64,000 bases of DNA from Hymenobacter ginkgonis (GCF_009755225.1 NZ_WQKZ01000003.1:744001-808000); one strand, 5' to 3'; shown: positions 36,476-45,921, counted from the stretch's first letter. Notes: generated by a model from the sequence alone, not told the origin. Numbers and translations are program-made.

Positions 36476-37671
36476 ACAGTCACAAGGATAGGGGAGGCCG
36501 TCGTTGTCGGTAACGTGGCTGGCAGGTTTTGCGGCACCCTCAGCCGAACTACCGTGCCGCCCGTCGGCGGCTGCACAAATTCCAGTTGCGCTTGGCCGTG
36601 GTAAAGCTTTTCCAGCCGGGCTTTCGTGTTACTCAGTCCAATTCCTTGGCCCGTAGCGGCTGGCCGCCGGCCGGCGGCCGCAGCGTCGTCGCTTACTTCC
36701 ACCACCAGTTGCTCGCCCTCACGGTGGGCGGCAATGCGCAGGCAGGCTGTACCTATTACTTGCTCAATGCCGTGCACCATTGCATTTTCCACCAACGGCT
36801 GCAGCAAGAATTGCGGAAACAGGCACTCTCGCGTATCGGCGGCAATAGCAAAGTCGATGTGCAGCCGGTCTTGAAAGCGGATTTTCTGAATGTGCAGGTA
36901 CTTGGTGACGAACTGCAGTTCCTCCCGCAATGGTATTAATTGGGCGTCGCCGTTGACCAGGACGGCCCGGAGCAAGTCGCTCAGCGCCGTCACCATGGCA
37001 ATGGCTCGCTCATTCTCGTGCTCCAGAATTAAGCCCACGAGGGAGTGGTGGGCATTGAATAGAAAATGCGGGTTCAACTGCATTTTGAGCGCTTGGAGTT
37101 GGGCACCTGCTAACTGCGTTTTTAGTTGCTCATTGGCCAGTTCGTAGCGCACGTTTTGATGCTGTAGCGTCTGGTTGCGATAGGCAACCGTGGCGAGGCC
37201 GTAGCCAAACACCAGCAGCAGATACGTGGTCAGCGAAATAGTCAGGCGCAGCAGCATGCTGGCCCATACGCCGTCGTAGCCCCAGGTGCGGCCGGGCGTC
37301 AGCCCCAGCAGCCGGTACAGCACCAGGTAGCTGAGGCATGTGATGAGGAGATTCAGCCCGAATTGGACCGCTAGGTGCAGACCTAGATTGCGCCCCCACC
37401 GACGCAGTGGCCGGAAGGACGTGATGGGTGCCCGGTAAGCCAGGTACAGAATGAGCGGCGTGCTCAACAGCCACAGCAGCCCGCGCAGCAGTAATTCCAG
37501 CTCCTCCGTACCCGTGAAGCTGGGGTCGCCCCGCAGCAACCAATACGCATTGGACTGCACATAGCCCGCCAGCGCAAAACTGCCCCAGTACAAGGCGGCT
37601 ACCCCCCCAAATTGCCAGGCACGCACCCGCATGCCAAGCGCTTGAAATACCGGTTGCAAGAAGAGCTTCAT
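36472..37671 (-). CDS. LytS-like sensor histidine kinase (His_kinase type)
   Basis: This 399-residue membrane protein has four predicted spans (about 22-40, 62-80, 98-120 and 142-162), a short coiled coil, then the His_kinase domain with phospho-His202 in LNPHFLFNAHHSLVGLI and a C-terminal HATPase (QPLVENAMVHGIEQ, GQGIGLSNTKARLEKLYHG). It pairs with the LytTR response regulator overlapping its 3' end. It has no extracytoplasmic sensor domain, so it probably senses a membrane signal or works with another protein. On the minus strand TAGTTTCA lies just before the ATG, a weak -7 candidate. Confidence 0.94.
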   Translation of the reverse strand: MKLFLQPVFQALGMRVRAWQFGGVAALYWGSFALAGYVQSNAYWLLRGDPSFTGTEELELLLRGLLWLLSTPLILYLAYRAPITSFRPLRRWGRNLGLHLAVQFGLNLLITCLSYLVLYRLLGLTPGRTWGYDGVWASMLLRLTISLTTYLLLVFGYGLATVAYRNQTLQHQNVRYELANEQLKTQLAGAQLQALKMQLNPHFLFNAHHSLVGLILEHENERAIAMVTALSDLLRAVLVNGDAQLIPLREELQFVTKYLHIQKIRFQDRLHIDFAIAADTRECLFPQFLLQPLVENAMVHGIEQVIGTACLRIAAHREGEQLVVEVSDDAAAAGRRPAATGQGIGLSNTKARLEKLYHGQAQLEFVQPPTGGTVVRLRVPQNLPATLPTTTASPILVTV

Positions 37672-37966
37672 GCCCTGAAACTACGAAGCCCGCACGCGCT
37701 AAGGACAGGTGCCAGCTATAAAAGCGTTTTTGTTTGGCCTGATACAGGCCTTTGCGCTACGCTTCCTCACTAGGACTAACGGCGAACTACCAGTTTTCCC
37801 CGCCGCAGCCACTCCACTCGGATAAAAAAACCTTCCACTTAGATAATTCTAGCTGTTAACTGCCTCGGTCGCGGGAGTACTTCACGGCGAATTGGGACTA
37901 TTGCACCTCCCAAATAGCCTTCAGAAGGCAGCACTATCGTTGACCATCAGCCTCCACTATTCGATA

Positions 37967-38821
37967 ATGAATAACCTCAGTAAGGCTGCCCGAATATTTT
38001 ATGGACTAGCAGTTGTCGGACTAGGAATTCAGCAGCTGGCTTACGGCCGCTTTATCCCCGCGCTCCTGCCTGCCTGGCCGGGCCGAATTCCAGGGATTTT
38101 TCTATGGGCCAGCCTGGTTGGGGCGGTCCTGCTTGCGGCGGGCGCTGCCATTGTTTTTAACCAAAAAGTCGGGCTGCTGTCACTCATGGTAGGGGTCTTG
38201 CTACTGAGTTTGCTCTGTTTTAGCCATGTCCCATACGAGCTGCTGGCTGACCCCTATAGCGACCACCTAGGGTCGTGGACAAACGCCTTCACGGCCCTTG
38301 CCTTGGCCGGGGGGGCGCTCACGATGGCCGGCATTTATTGGGAGGAGAGTAGCCAGTTGGAAGCATCGCTGGCGAGGAGCACGTTTGCTAGTAGGGTCAT
38401 TGTGCTGGGCCGGCTTTGCTTTTGCACCACCATCGTGTCGTATGGCATTTGTCACTTCTTGTACACCAAGTACATATCTCCGCTCGTGCCAACCTGGATT
38501 CCCTACCCTACCTTTTGGACGCATTTCACCGGCGTGGCGCTCTTTGGTGCGGGCAGCGCCATCACCCTAGGTATTCGCCGCAGAACCAGCGCTTTGCTGT
38601 TGGGCACCATGGTTTTTCTGTGGGTCATTGTTTTGCACTTACCTAGGGTTATCAACGCCTCCTTGCCGACCCGGCCAGGTGAGCTAAGCAGCCTCCTCGA
38701 AGCCATTGCCTACGCCGGCACGGCCTTCGCTATTGCCACAGCCCATTCCGGGAAAAATGGAGTTACACCTTCTCCCATTTCAGCAACTCTGTTTGCTAGG
38801 AAAGAGGAAATGCAGAGTTAA
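37967..38821 (+). CDS. Polytopic membrane protein with two similar halves (DoxX-like)
   Basis: The ATG at 37967 gives 284 residues; a TTG 75 bases upstream is unlikely. Eight hydrophobic segments are arranged as two halves, each starting ARIFYGLAVVGLGIQQLAYG or GRLCFCTTIVSYGICHFLYT, followed by a xxPLVPxWxP-type loop and a segment with an ALFGAGSAITLGIRRR-like element. This resembles a duplicated DoxX/SURF4-type module. The function is unknown. It is 28 bases upstream of the next membrane protein gene and may be co-transcribed with it. Confidence 0.7.
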   Translation: MNNLSKAARIFYGLAVVGLGIQQLAYGRFIPALLPAWPGRIPGIFLWASLVGAVLLAAGAAIVFNQKVGLLSLMVGVLLLSLLCFSHVPYELLADPYSDHLGSWTNAFTALALAGGALTMAGIYWEESSQLEASLARSTFASRVIVLGRLCFCTTIVSYGICHFLYTKYISPLVPTWIPYPTFWTHFTGVALFGAGSAITLGIRRRTSALLLGTMVFLWVIVLHLPRVINASLPTRPGELSSLLEAIAYAGTAFAIATAHSGKNGVTPSPISATLFARKEEMQS

Positions 38822-38849
38822 TAAACGTCCTTGAATAAATTTTCAGCTG

Positions 38850-40037
38850 ATGGGTTCTAGTCTTGTTGCGCCTGCTCCGGTGCTTACCCGGGCTGCCACG
38901 CCTCGTATCCAAGCCTTAGATATTGTGCGGGGCTTGGCCATGGTCATCATGGCCCTTGACCACAGCCGCGAGTTTTGGAGCCCTACGCCCGTGCGGGCCG
39001 AAGACGTGGCCCACGCCTCGGCACTGCTCTTTCTCACGCGCTGGGTCACGCATTTTTGTGCCCCTACCTTCGTTTTTTTATCGGGCAGCAGTATCTACCT
39101 GTACGAGCAAAAGCGGCAAAACAAGGCCGCCGTCAGCCGCTTTCTCCTTACCCGGGGCATGTGGCTGGTGCTAGCGGAAATCGGGCTGCTCACCTTTATC
39201 CTGAGTTGGAATTACGACCTGATATTGTTGCTGGTTATTTATGTCATTGGCGCCAGTATGGTGCTGCTGGCCGGCCTCATCTGGCTGCCCCGCTGGCTGC
39301 TGGTGGGACTGTGTTTCGTCATCCTGGCTGGGCATAATGTATTGCCAAACATCCAACCCGTCACGGCGGCCAATGCCGGGTGGGCATTGCTGCATAACGG
39401 GCCGTTTGTGCTGCCGGTACTGGGCAAGCTGGTGCTGGTGTCCTACTCGCTCGGGCCGTGGCTGGGCGTGATGCTGGCGGGCTACCTGGTAGGGCCGTGG
39501 TTTACCTTACCGCTGCCCGCGCGCAACCGGCGACTTCGCTGGGCCGGCGCGGGGCTGTTGGGCCTGTTTGGCGTGCTGCGCGCCACCAACTGGTACGGCG
39601 ACCCGACTCCCTGGAGCATACAGCCACAGGGGATGCTCCACACGATGCTATCCTTCGTCAACGTGACTAAATCCCCACCCTCCCTGCTCTTTCTCTGCCT
39701 TACCCTTGGTATAACATTGCTGGTGATCAGTCAAGTAGAAACTGCGACCGGTTGGCTTAGCAGGGTGCTGCGCACGTTTGGACAGGTGCCTTTCTTTTAT
39801 TATCTGCTGCACTTCTCGCTCATCAGCACCTTCTCCTGGGTTTGGACAACGCTGGCGTTTGGCCGAGCCGTGAATTTGGCATTTGGCCAGGTCAGCGACT
39901 GGCCGCCCGGCTACGTTCCCAACTTGGGGCGAGCCTACCTGGTGTGGGCGGCCGTAGTGTTGGCATTGTACCTGCCGTGCCGCTGGTACCAACGGTTCAA
40001 ACAGCAGCACACCTACTGGTGGCTGTCGTACCTGTAA
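38850..40037 (+). CDS. DUF1624/HGSNAT-like membrane protein (putative acetyltransferase)
   Basis: This 395-residue polytopic protein begins with the family signature RIQALDIVRGLAMVIMALDH, containing the Asp and His of the DUF1624/heparan-alpha-glucosaminide acetyltransferase-like group. About ten membrane segments follow, with VPFFYYLLHFSLI near the end. Members are thought to transfer acetyl groups across the membrane to sugars, but this branch is largely uncharacterised. It follows the DoxX-like gene closely. Confidence 0.85.
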   Translation: MGSSLVAPAPVLTRAATPRIQALDIVRGLAMVIMALDHSREFWSPTPVRAEDVAHASALLFLTRWVTHFCAPTFVFLSGSSIYLYEQKRQNKAAVSRFLLTRGMWLVLAEIGLLTFILSWNYDLILLLVIYVIGASMVLLAGLIWLPRWLLVGLCFVILAGHNVLPNIQPVTAANAGWALLHNGPFVLPVLGKLVLVSYSLGPWLGVMLAGYLVGPWFTLPLPARNRRLRWAGAGLLGLFGVLRATNWYGDPTPWSIQPQGMLHTMLSFVNVTKSPPSLLFLCLTLGITLLVISQVETATGWLSRVLRTFGQVPFFYYLLHFSLISTFSWVWTTLAFGRAVNLAFGQVSDWPPGYVPNLGRAYLVWAAVVLALYLPCRWYQRFKQQHTYWWLSYL

Positions 40038-40081
40038 CTACTAGCCCGAAAAGGATGCGTCACCCCCATCACTCGTGGCAG

Positions 40082-40650
40082 ATGAATCCTCCTTTGGTCG
40101 CTACCTATTCGGAGCTGCTTCACTTGGCGCATTTTGCCCAGCGCTGTACTTTCCCGAGCCCAGCTGCTGAGCTACGCCCATATATAGACTGTTACTGGCA
40201 GCTGGATTTGCGCGCTCCCGCGCTCCGCACTTGGCGGCGATGCAGTGTCAGGATTTCAGTTTTGCTGCCCTGCACATGTAGCTGGTGCTAAACCAAGGGT
40301 TGGATTTTGAAGTTGTCGGCTTGCCAGGGCAGCCCATCCAGGTTTGTCGGTGCAGCCATTTGCGTGAGTCAGCAGCTATATCCTCTCACCTACTGGCACG
40401 CGCACGGCAACTTCTTGGTAGGTATCAAGTTTCGCCCGGCTGCCTTTCACTGCGCTTTCGGGGTAGGGGGGGCGGGGCGGCCCGCCACGCTAGTGCCGGC
40501 GGATGCTCCACCGGCCGGTGTGGGCCAGGTCGAAGAGCTTTGCACACGGGTGCCTCACCGGCGACGGTTCAGCGGGAGTTGGATGCGTTGATTCGGCAAG
40601 CAATAGCCACTCCCCGTGATGCTCGGTTGGCAGTGGTGCATCAAGCCTGC
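40082..40650 (+). pseudogene. Decayed AraC-family regulator (DUF6597-type N-terminus)
   Basis: Pieces in different frames read FPSPAAELRPYIDCYWQLDL, then RFVGAAICVSQQLYPLTYW, FLVGIKFRPAAFHCAFGV, and ATVQRELDALIRQAIATPRD with ARLAVVHQA. These are successive parts of AraC regulators with the PYIDxYW...VGIxFRPxxFxxxFG sensor domain. At least two frameshifts and a TAG (after CTCSWC) break it, and the helix-turn-helix end is missing because a RibD-like fragment follows. Confidence 0.7.
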
Positions 40651-40664
40651 CGCCCGTATTATCT

Positions 40665-40841
40665 AACCAGGGGTTGGTAGACGAAGTAGTGCTGATGGTC
40701 TACCCCGTGTTGCTAGGCCGGGGCACCCGCTTCTTTTCCGACCAGGTCGCTCCGTGCGCACTTGCGTTCGTCAATTCCCAAGTGACGTCCACAGGTGTGC
40801 TCCTCACTACGTATCAGTCCGTAGGAACGCTGCGGCTCTAA
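40665..40841 (+). pseudogene. RibD C-terminal/dihydrofolate-reductase-like protein, C-terminal remnant
   Basis: An open frame of 58 codons reads NQGLVDEVVLMVYPVLLGRG, TRFFSDQVAPCALAFVNSQV and TGVLLTTYQSVGTLRL with a natural TAA. GLVDEVxLxVYPVxLGRGxxFF is the C-terminal signature of the RibD_C 'dihydrofolate reductase family' proteins. The N-terminal two thirds are gone. It abuts the decayed AraC gene directly, so the two were fused by a deletion. Its last bases lie 25 bases before the VOC gene. Confidence 0.8.
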
Positions 40842-40866
40842 AGATGTGCATTGAATCAGACCCCCT

Positions 40867-41289
40867 ATGCTACATTGTACTCCCTTCCTTCTATTTGACG
40901 GTAATTGTGCGGAGGCGATGACGTTCTACCACCAGTGTCTGGGCGGCGAACTCACCCTCACAAAATTGGGCGACACCCCTATGAAAGACCAATTCCCGGT
41001 CGAAAAACATGGCCGCATCATCAATGCGCGCCTGACCAGCGGGCTGATTGACCTGTCCGCAACCGACTGGATGGCTGCGCCCAACGTGGAGCCCCGCCCC
41101 GGCAATACGGTAAGCCTGTTTATCGTGGGGCAAACGTATGCCGAAGTGAAAGCCGTTTTTGAACAGCTGGCCGAGGGAGCGGACCCCGACCCGTGCACGC
41201 TTCTACATCCAATGCCCTTTGGTAGTTATGGCCAATTTACTGATAGGTATGGGGTTGCGTGGGTATTTAAAAGCGATAACCCAGCATAA
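40867..41289 (+). CDS. VOC-superfamily (PhnB-like) protein
   Basis: This 140-residue protein contains two beta-alpha-beta-beta-beta modules: PFLLFDGNCAEAMTFYHQCL in the first, and YAEVKAVFEQLAEGADPDPC and PFGSYGQFTDRYGVAWVF in the second. The pattern matches the PhnB/3-demethylubiquinone methyltransferase-like subgroup of the glyoxalase/bleomycin-resistance fold. Such proteins are often small-molecule binders or metalloenzymes. The ligand is unknown. It is a complete, single gene next to decayed genes. Confidence 0.88.
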   Translation: MLHCTPFLLFDGNCAEAMTFYHQCLGGELTLTKLGDTPMKDQFPVEKHGRIINARLTSGLIDLSATDWMAAPNVEPRPGNTVSLFIVGQTYAEVKAVFEQLAEGADPDPCTLLHPMPFGSYGQFTDRYGVAWVFKSDNPA

Positions 41290-42090
41290 TAATACCTCAA
41301 AGACGCAAGGTTGGCGCCCGTTAGCACGGGCTGCTTGACAAGGGCCTCGCCCGCGAGGAAAAAGCGGTGAAGCGGGTTGTCATTCAGAACACGAATGACT
41401 GCAAGGTCTAAGCCCCAGAAACGGTCAGCCGGTGCTTAAGGAAACTGGACACCAACCGCACAGATAAGCGCTACGACAGGCAAAAAGCTTTCTGCAGTGC
41501 AGCTCTCTCCCTACTACGAAAGGCAATGGCATTGACCCTTTCAGCTACGATACCTAGGCTGCGGATGAGGTTCCTAATTCGTCCGAGGTATTCAAGCCTT
41601 AGGAAGTCTTGCGCCAATTTGCCAAAGATGCCGTTCAGAATGACGCGGAGGCCTACGAGCGGGCGGCCCCTTGGCACGGGCTCACAAGCCATATGCTACA
41701 ATCCCCGCTAAAGAGGCAGGTAAAATTGGTTCTGGTGGGCACCTGCTCACGAGAAAACAGCTGCCTGCCAAGGTCTCAGTTGCGCCAAGTACTGCAACGT
41801 CCACGGCCGAATATGGAAGAGTTTTTACCTGCCTTAATAGCTGGCGTAGCAGGCATAATAAATTAGGCTACCACACTAATTGGCTTTATCTGCAAATTTG
41901 ATTAGTTGCGCGTGCCGGGGCTTTCGATAGGCGTTGGAAGAGGGCCTGCATAGCAACCTCTTCCCTTCGATTAGTTGCAGGAAATACCCATCGCCACATA
42001 TCAATAGGTCCGTAATGCCTTATACCGCATTGGCCTACCTACCGCGCCTGCTAAAATTTTAGCATGGACGGTTGCTCCGCTCGTTTTGCA
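41290..42090. other. About 800 bases with possible decayed coding sequence
   Basis: No intact gene. A discontinuous plus-strand reading (AREEKAVKRVVIQNTNDCKV, then GIDPFSYDT, then EVLRQFAKDAVQNDAEAYER) has protein-like segments broken by stops and may be an old gene of 150-200 codons that I cannot name. The rest is AT-richer and featureless. Confidence 0.4.
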
Positions 42091-42540
42091 TTAAGATGGA
42101 ATGCGGCACTGCCGGAGCCAGTTCTGCGCATCTTCGAGATTTTGAAAAATTTGCAACTCGAACGGCACAGAACTGGGCATACGGGCGGGAATAATATCGG
42201 AATGCCGGTCGGCTTGCTGCACGTGGGCCACATAGCGCAGGCCCAGGCGGCTGGCCTGGGGCACCCACACCTCGGCCAGCCAGTCGAGGCTGTCAAACCA
42301 AGGGCCTCGCAGCTGAGAGTTATCGTTGAGCAGTAACGGACTAGGCATCTGGGCGGCGTGGTGCAAGTACGCCTGGGCCCCGCGCATCGCCTCGGCTGGG
42401 TCGACGTAGCCCCGCCAGGTAGCCCGCAGCCAGTTGTTTTCTGCCTCGTAGCTCAGGGCACACGTGCTGTGGTCCCGTGGATCAGTATTGATATTTAATA
42501 GCATTGAGCGATAGAAGGGTACTATAAAAGTGGCGCTCAA
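42091..42540 (-). CDS. STAS/SpoIIAA-like hypothetical protein
   Basis: 149 residues from the ATG at 42540, or 137 from an internal ATG at 42504 (MLLNINTDPRDH). The body (YEAENNWLRATWRGYVDPAE, GLRYVAHVQQADRHSD, FELQIFQNLEDAQNWL) alternates strands and helices as in the small SpoIIAA/STAS-like proteins common in Bacteroidota. A -7 element lies 19 bases before the longer start. The function is unknown and the fold assignment is by pattern only. Confidence 0.65.
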   Translation of the reverse strand: MSATFIVPFYRSMLLNINTDPRDHSTCALSYEAENNWLRATWRGYVDPAEAMRGAQAYLHHAAQMPSPLLLNDNSQLRGPWFDSLDWLAEVWVPQASRLGLRYVAHVQQADRHSDIIPARMPSSVPFELQIFQNLEDAQNWLRQCRIPS

Positions 42541-42559
42541 TCTCTGCGCCCTGAATGGA

Positions 42560-42567
42560 CAAAGGTC
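42560..42567 (-). promoter_or_regulatory. -7 promoter element for the STAS-like gene
   Basis: GACCTTTG on the minus strand, similar to TAnnTTTG, 19 bases upstream of the ATG at 42540. Confidence 0.5.
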
Positions 42568-42633
42568 GTACTATTTGCGGACACTACTCCGAAAAGTAAG
42601 CAAGACTATACTTTTACCATCGGCAAGGCCTAG

Positions 42634-42960
42634 TCAATTGATTAAGCAGCTGGCCCGATAACGCGCGGCTTCCGATTGAGTAAAGTGCGTTAGTAGGGTA
42701 GCTGCCTCGTGGGCACTCGCTACCGCTGTCTCCGAGAACACAAGCCCAAAGTGATGCGTTGTACCTTGGTACGAGGGCGGAAAGGAGGCCGCGTAGAGGA
42801 CTACTGGATGGGGTAACTTAGTAAGCGGGTCCAGGCCCATAGTATAAACGGCCCCTACTTCGCCATCCTCAAATTGAAAACGCTTGGCGAAAGAGTTTGG
42901 AAAGGAGGAGGTGAGCACCTGGGTTAGAAAGTCGGCGCGTGAAGAATTAGCTACATGCAT
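42634..42960 (-). CDS. Small hypothetical protein
   Basis: 108 residues from the ATG at 42960. A TTG further upstream lies inside the promoter element and is rejected. It contains DGEVGAVYTMGLDPLTKLPH and GTTHHFGLVFSETAVASAHE with no signal peptide or membrane span. I do not recognise the family. The composition, the well-placed -7 element at 42988-42995 and the clean length argue for a real gene. It is in the same orientation as the STAS-like gene, 93 bases away. Confidence 0.55.
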   Translation of the reverse strand: MHVANSSRADFLTQVLTSSFPNSFAKRFQFEDGEVGAVYTMGLDPLTKLPHPVVLYAASFPPSYQGTTHHFGLVFSETAVASAHEAATLLTHFTQSEAARYRASCLIN

Positions 42961-42987
42961 AGGGCACGCGAAAATTGCTTGGAAGTA

Positions 42988-42995
42988 CAAAGGTC
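42988..42995 (-). promoter_or_regulatory. -7 promoter element for the 108-residue hypothetical gene
   Basis: GACCTTTG on the minus strand, 27 bases before the ATG at 42960. It is identical to the element before the neighbouring STAS-like gene. Confidence 0.5.
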
Positions 42996-43148
42996 GCTTA
43001 CCTTTTTACTATATAGACCGTGAACCACTACTTAATTGGCAGGGTTGAATACGGATTTGTGCAATAAGGCGAGGAATTAGTTGCCTAGGAGTGCAAAATA
43101 GATACGGAAAGCAGTGATTTTCTGAAGTAGCATTTTATAACTGACACC

Positions 43149-43187
43149 CATCAAAAAGCCCCGACCATAAGGACGAGGCTTTTGATG
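43149..43187 (-). terminator. Terminator hairpin after the aspartyl protease gene
   Basis: catcaaaaagcc and ggcttttgatg form a near-perfect stem of about 11 bp around a loop with further ccg/cga(g) pairing. Read on the minus strand the stem ends in a T-rich stretch, about 95 bases after the protease stop. It separates that gene from the 108-residue gene downstream. Confidence 0.65.
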
Positions 43188-43280
43188 ATTCTGGTTTCTT
43201 TCTCGGCTTTGCCAGCGGCCGGTGAAAGCGAATATAGAAAAAAGTTTTTTACTACTGAAGTAACCGCCTATCCGGGTTAG

Positions 43281-44300
43281 TTAGGGCGCAGCTTTGGCCG
43301 GCACAGAAGGCGTCAGGGAATAAAACTGCTGGCGGCCGTAGTGAAAGCTAATGACTTTATGTTGAATAAAGAAGGGGTAGCCCAGGATGCCCTGATAGCC
43401 CAGCGCGCGGCCACTCACGGGCTGGGAGAGGGGGAAAACGACCACCGGCAGGTTTTGCCAGGTAGTGCTCCCCAGCAATAGGGTGGGTAGGGTCCCTTGG
43501 TGGGCGAGCTGCTGGTGGTTGTCGCTTCCCGCAATTGGCTCGCGCCGGCCGCTCGTGGGTTGGTCGGCCGGGGCGAGCGTTTGGCAGAACGCGGTGTCGA
43601 GGTTGCTGGCGGCCGCGCCCGTATCCAACATCAACTGCACCGGCACCTGGCCTATCGAACCCGTCGCCACGGGCGCGCCCCGTACCAGCGTGAACGCTAG
43701 CGAATCTTGGCGCACGAACGGGCGCCGAGTGGGCTGAGCTACGTTAAGGGAATACCAGCTCACGCGCCGATGGGGGTAATCAATGACTATTTCATACTCA
43801 CGCAATAAGCCGTAGCCAATGAGGCCCAGGAGCCGCGGCCCCACGTAGCGGCGGATGGCTGCCAGGGAAAAAGCCTGGGCAATAAAGCCTGAGTAGTGAG
43901 CGGCGCCGACCTGAAAGTTGGTGACGGGCAACTCTTGCACGGCCACCGTGCCCGTCGCCCCGTGCCCCACGGCATGCGAGCTACTGGGCTGTAACTGGTC
44001 CATAAAGGCCGTGCTTTCTACGGCTAGGGCGGTGGTATTACCGGTGTCCAGCAGAAAATCGCCCTGTTGCCCATTGAGGGTAAGATTACGCAGCACAATC
44101 AGCCCACCTACTAAATCGAAGGGTAGGGTAAAAGAGGCGGTGGTATCCACGCGCTGCGGCTGGGGAGCAGCAGAGGCCACGCGCTGGGCGCGACTCGGAA
44201 AAGAAGCCGTCAGGACTAAGCTGCCCAGTAGGCTGATAAAAGAAGGAATGCGCAAAAACAAGGGGGGCAGAGTAGGGCCCGAAGGTAGAAGCCGATTCAT
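43281..44300 (-). CDS. Secreted retropepsin-like aspartyl protease
   Basis: Up to 339 residues. After a signal peptide (IPSFISLLGSLVLTASFPSRAQ region) come two retropepsin-like halves, each with an active-site triad: GDFLLDTGNTTALAV and QLMLDTGAAASNLD. This double-DTG arrangement, with GLIGYGLLREYEIVIDY between, is typical of exported aspartyl proteases in Bacteroidota. The enzyme probably works in the periplasm or outside. The start is uncertain: a -7-like TACCTTCG lies inside the first codons at 44280-44287, so translation may begin at the TTG near 44261, immediately before the signal peptide. Confidence 0.87.
   Translation of the reverse strand: MNRLLPSGPTLPPLFLRIPSFISLLGSLVLTASFPSRAQRVASAAPQPQRVDTTASFTLPFDLVGGLIVLRNLTLNGQQGDFLLDTGNTTALAVESTAFMDQLQPSSSHAVGHGATGTVAVQELPVTNFQVGAAHYSGFIAQAFSLAAIRRYVGPRLLGLIGYGLLREYEIVIDYPHRRVSWYSLNVAQPTRRPFVRQDSLAFTLVRGAPVATGSIGQVPVQLMLDTGAAASNLDTAFCQTLAPADQPTSGRREPIAGSDNHQQLAHQGTLPTLLLGSTTWQNLPVVVFPLSQPVSGRALGYQGILGYPFFIQHKVISFHYGRQQFYSLTPSVPAKAAP
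44280..44287 (-). promoter_or_regulatory. Candidate -7 element of the aspartyl protease
   Basis: TACCTTCG on the minus strand, a one-base variant of TAnnTTTG, also seen at 48062. If used, the protease would start downstream of the annotated ATG. Confidence 0.35.
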
Positions 44301-44541
44301 AAACCAAAAGCACTACCGCTTGGTGCCGACTAACTACAACGATAGGGCTGCATGCGCAGCGACTCAAGATGGTTTCTGCTTCTCTTTTGCAAAAATAAAT
44401 TACCTATTTATTTGGCTCGCTACCCTGGTCTGCGTCACGCGGCTTGCTGTTCCTTGTGCCAAGCCTGACCCTACCTCGGCTGCTAGGGCCCCACGCGGGA
44501 TGATAACCTAGCTCTGGGCAACCGGAGCGGTGCGGTGGCTA

Positions 44542-45187
44542 GTACAGAATTACCTGCTCGTTAAAGACCAGTACACGCTCTGCTACAACCGCGACCAGGG
44601 AGGGTAAGCCAAATTGGGTAAGCTGGCGTTTAGTGTCTGAGAAGGTAGGGTAGGGCAGCACGGTAAGACGACTTCCAGGTCGATACTTTATTGCCTGGTA
44701 GCTGGTACTAGGTGGAACCCAGTGCCTAGGGTACGGCTTTGACCGCGGGCAGCATCGCCCCAGCGCCGGCCGTACGGGTTCGACTGTCTATAACTCGGCC
44801 ACGTTCCATATCCACTATGATGCTCCAGGCCCCGAACAATAACCGGCAGACTTGGCGAAACTGGAAGAGTACACGCGGGCTTATCAATGCGGGCGGCAAG
44901 GTGACCTGCCGGCGCGCTGTTGGAAAGTGATTGTCGTGTTGCCAACCGGTAGCAGTGATGTGAGTCGCATCACCAGCAATACCTGCGTGACTGCCGGCCG
45001 TGAGCCCAACGATAAGGCTGTAAGCTCCAGTTGGGGTACCTACCGCACGAGTGTGGACGCAATTGAGAACGCATTGGAACTGGACTGGCTCTCGGCGTTG
45101 CCACTGAGTGTACAGAATATGGAGAAGCGAATACGAATACGGGGCCTACCAGCTGAAGAAGTGTGCGCGGCACTACTTACCTTATAA
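44542..45187 (+). pseudogene. Decayed DNA/RNA non-specific endonuclease
   Basis: Segments in shifting frames read VQNYLLVKDQYTLCYNRDQG, GFDRGQHRPSAGRTGS, YNSATFHI, APNNNRQTW, LEEYTRAYQCG, WKVIVVLPTGSSDVSR and WGTYRTSVDAIENALELDWL. Their order matches the NUC1-type endonucleases, whose active site is the DRGHxxPS motif, here DRGQHRPS. At least three frameshifts, several stops and a shortened spacer after the first segment show it is dead. The last frame (to 45187) is open for 111 codons but lacks the catalytic motif. Confidence 0.82.
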
Positions 45188-45223
45188 TTAGTAGCGCAAG
45201 GCAGCACATATTATCTTAGGGAT

Positions 45224-45667
45224 ATGGAAAAGAAGCAGCTGCCACTGCTGATTGTAGCGCAAACCGCGGAGCATATCCCTGCCTTACGACACCTCTATTT
45301 AGAGGCGCGGAAAAAAGCCTTTACATGGCTGCCTCCAGAGCGGTTTCAGTTACAGGACTTCGATGTGGTAACTGCCCAAGAACAGGTAGGGGTAGCCCTG
45401 CAAGCCAATACGCCTGTGGGCTTTATTTCGTGGTGGCCACCTGACAACTTCATTCATTCGCTGTTCGTCAATCCGGCTTTGGTGAGGCATGGAATAGGCC
45501 AAGCGCTCTTACAATATTGCTTACAGCGAATCGGTCGGCCCACGACGCTCAAATGTCTACAAACTAATACGCCAGCTCTTCGATTTTACGCAGCGCAAGG
45601 CTGGCGGATAGTAGGCAGTGGCGAAGCGGAAGACGGCGCTTTTCTGCTACTTGCTTACGGCCATTGA
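45224..45667 (+). CDS. GNAT-family N-acetyltransferase
   Basis: This 147-residue protein has the GNAT acetyl-CoA loop LFVNPALVRHGIGQALLQYC (motif A, R-x-x-G-I-G) preceded by beta strands (PVGFISWWPPDNFIHSLFVN) and followed by motif B (LQTNTPALRFYAAQGWRIVG). It transfers an acetyl group from acetyl-CoA to an unknown amine. It starts 36 bases after the decayed endonuclease and is probably an independent gene. Confidence 0.9.
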   Translation: MEKKQLPLLIVAQTAEHIPALRHLYLEARKKAFTWLPPERFQLQDFDVVTAQEQVGVALQANTPVGFISWWPPDNFIHSLFVNPALVRHGIGQALLQYCLQRIGRPTTLKCLQTNTPALRFYAAQGWRIVGSGEAEDGAFLLLAYGH

Positions 45668-45921
45668 GTATGGGCATTAAGTTACTCGAATTAGTTGCAT
45701 ACGTCCTTATCAAGGGCTTTTATTAGCTTGCGGGCGAAAAACTAAGGCTGCTGGGCGACTTGCTAGCCGTGGTGAATTGACCACTCACCCGAGCCTAAGT
45801 GCCCTTGCGAGGGCGCGCGTTTCTGCAACCCAAATGGCACTAGCCGGCCTAATTCAGCAGCAGTGGCGACGTCCGTCCCACAGGGCTTCTTGCTGACCGA
45901 AAAAACCATTTTCTTCTTGGC

